DNA of 64,000 bases from JAYRWD01 sp041918255. GTDB lineage: Bacteria; Patescibacteriota; Dojkabacteria; B142; WJKM01. Positions 62,682 through 64,000 of this stretch are shown here, piece after piece. Where the stretch lies: positions 43,697 to 107,696 of the forward strand of contig JAYRWD010000026.1 of the NCBI GenBank assembly GCA_041918255.1, given 5' to 3'. The notes beneath the pieces are model-generated. The model had not been told where the DNA came from. It searched no databases and saw nothing but the letters and a program-made list of their open reading frames with translations. Position numbers and translations under genes: made by a program. Numbering within the stretch: position 1 is the stretch's first letter; each line of letters starts with the position of its first letter.

Positions 62682-63785
62682 ATGTATAATATGATTAATC
62701 CTGGGGCTAAGAAGAATCTTAAAACATTAGTAGGTATTGGCTCGCAACAGGGTTATGTAACTCAAGATGAGGTTTTAGAGCTCTTTCCAGAGATTGAAGA
62801 GGATATCCCCTTATTAGAATTTATTATTGGTGAACTTCAAGAGGTAGGTATCGAGATAATAGAGCCAGTTGAGTTCGACGAGGATGAGAAGGTAACTCGT
62901 AAGACCGGTATGACCTTCGAACAAAAGATTAGCATTCTCAAAAGAATTCGCTCTCATGTTTCGACAGATCCGGTAAGAGCTTACTTACATGAGATTGGAC
63001 GGATTCCTTTGCTGAATGCCGAGGAGGAAATTATTCTTGCGAAACGAATAGAAAGGGGCGATTTAGAGGCGAAGGATTTACTGGCAATGGCTAATTTACG
63101 ATTAGTTGTGTCTATCGCAAAGAAATACGCTAAACGTGGTCTGGATTTATTAGATTTAATACAAGAAGGAAATATCGGATTGATGAGAGCAGTTGAAAAG
63201 TTCGAGTATAAAAGGGGATTTAAATTTTCTACCTACGCTACTTGGTGGATTAGACAAGCCATCACTAGAGCTATAGCCGATCACGCACGCACGATTCGCG
63301 TTCCCGTTCATATGATTGAAACAATTAATAAATATAGTAAAATTCAGGGACAGCTTTCGGCTCAACTTGGTAGGAAGCCAAAACCTGATGAAATTGCAAA
63401 AGAGATGGGTTTAGATGTAAGCAAGATTCACGATATTATACGTATCTCCCAACGTCCGGCTTCACTGGATTCCCCTATTGGTGAAGAGCAAGAAAGTAAA
63501 CTTGGTGACATAATCCCAGATGAATATTCAACTTCGCCTGCTGATATCGCAATGTACGCATTTTTGCGAAAACAGATCAAAGAAATTCTCTATGGACTGA
63601 CTGATCGAGAGCGTAAAGTATTAGAACTCAGATTCGGACTAGAGGATGGAATTGCAAGAACACTCGAGGAGGTGGGTCATGAATTTCGAGTTACACGGGA
63701 ACGGATCCGACAGATTGAAGCAAAAGCGCTGAAAAGGTTGAAAAGTGAAGAGGTGGTTCAGAAACTCAAAGACTATCTGAAATAA
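62682..63785 (+). CDS. rpoD: Primary RNA polymerase sigma factor (RpoD/SigA)
   Basis: A 367-residue sigma-70 protein. It has a region 1.1-like start (about 8-75), region 1.2 (DPVRAYLHEIGRIPLLNAEEE), region 2 (RLVVSIAKKYAKRGLDLLDLIQEGNIGLMRAVEKF, abbreviated; FSTYATWWIRQAITRAIADH) and region 3. Region 4 with its helix-turn-helix ends the protein (TLEEVGHEFRVTRERIRQIEAKALKRL). Region 2.4 is the standard -10 reader, which fits the TATAAT elements noted in this window. It is the housekeeping sigma factor, and is divergent from the sortase gene. Confidence 0.96.
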   Translation: MYNMINPGAKKNLKTLVGIGSQQGYVTQDEVLELFPEIEEDIPLLEFIIGELQEVGIEIIEPVEFDEDEKVTRKTGMTFEQKISILKRIRSHVSTDPVRAYLHEIGRIPLLNAEEEIILAKRIERGDLEAKDLLAMANLRLVVSIAKKYAKRGLDLLDLIQEGNIGLMRAVEKFEYKRGFKFSTYATWWIRQAITRAIADHARTIRVPVHMIETINKYSKIQGQLSAQLGRKPKPDEIAKEMGLDVSKIHDIIRISQRPASLDSPIGEEQESKLGDIIPDEYSTSPADIAMYAFLRKQIKEILYGLTDRERKVLELRFGLEDGIARTLEEVGHEFRVTRERIRQIEAKALKRLKSEEVVQKLKDYLK

Positions 63786-63813
63786 ATGAGTCTGAAATTT
63801 TGATTAAAAATTC

Positions 63814-64000
63814 AATGAATTTTTTGGAACACTTTTTTTATGAGTTAAAATACGGAGCCCGAGCTTCTATTTTGTTTCTCACACTTAATATTCTAATATT
63901 CCTGGTAGCAAAACTACTGCTTTTTTTTGGTATTAATAACCTAGCTTTTGGGCTGGGTGGAAGTACTTTAGAGGCATTGTTTCAAGGACAAATTTGGAGA
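63814..64000 (+). CDS. Rhomboid-family intramembrane protease, 5' part
   Basis: The frame starts with ATG 63814 and runs off the window end after 62 codons. It shows one transmembrane helix (SILFLTLNILIFLVAKLLLFFG) and then LEALFQGQIWR, which matches the 'G..WR/wq' lead-in to rhomboid membrane cores. The catalytic Ser and His would lie outside the window, so this is a tentative call. Confidence 0.5.

Overview
The window looks like chromosome of a Candidate Phyla Radiation (Patescibacteria) bacterium. It is AT-rich and compact. Start codons almost never have a Shine-Dalgarno sequence, and the tRNA genes do not encode CCA. UGA is a normal stop (valS and rpsO end in it), which argues against the recoded Gracilibacteria/Absconditabacteria. 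The lineage within the CPR cannot be settled from this sequence.

Layout. 1-8.4 kb: end of a pilin-like membrane protein gene, a SbcD/SbcC-type (YhaO/YhaN-like) nuclease-ATPase pair, a secreted coiled-coil SpoIID-domain protein, and a membrane protein with a degenerate PP2C-like domain and a C-terminal propeller-like region. 8.4-16.2 kb: smpB, a VirD4/TraG-type ATPase, an SLH/RTX-like surface protein, tRNA-Ile(UAU), a Xer-like recombinase, an FtsB/DivIC-like gene, tRNA-fMet, rnpA and rpmH. 16.4-29.8 kb: a surface-protein zone with two anchored beta-helix proteins and a 2345-residue protein that starts with an intact CheY-like receiver domain; endonuclease IV, TatD and tRNA-Ser(CGA) are interspersed. 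29.8-37 kb: small genes (RRM protein, DUF378, GIY-YIG), tmRNA, comF, Mn-type SOD, a NUDIX hydrolase and unknowns. 37.1-40.7 kb: a T-box leader and valS, which carries a complete-looking histidine phosphatase domain inserted in the synthetase body.

40.7-46.5 kb is an accessory zone. It holds three clusters of interspersed repeats (a 49-bp unit present three times plus small palindromes), a VapBC-type module, a winged-helix regulator, an unknown protein, a pilin-like protein and a PEBP-family protein. 46.5-48.5 kb is groES-groEL. 48.6-51.8 kb is a two-gene unit of an FtsA/PilM-type actin and a large bitopic membrane protein. 52.1-57 kb is a signalling cluster: two kinase-less sensors, a sensor histidine kinase, an MGMT-family protein and a CheY-like regulator. 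57.2-64 kb holds rpsO, ftsQ, ftsA, ftsZ, a sortase, the primary sigma factor and the start of a rhomboid-like gene.

How the parts fit: smpB and ssrA (24 kb apart) form the trans-translation system; ftsB/ftsQ/ftsA/ftsZ make the divisome; sortase, the SLH protein and the beta-helix proteins build the cell surface. The least ordinary items are the ValRS-phosphatase fusion, the receiver-to-adhesin fusion, the roughly 34-residue tmRNA tag and the second actin operon. All assignments come from reading the sequence without database searches.
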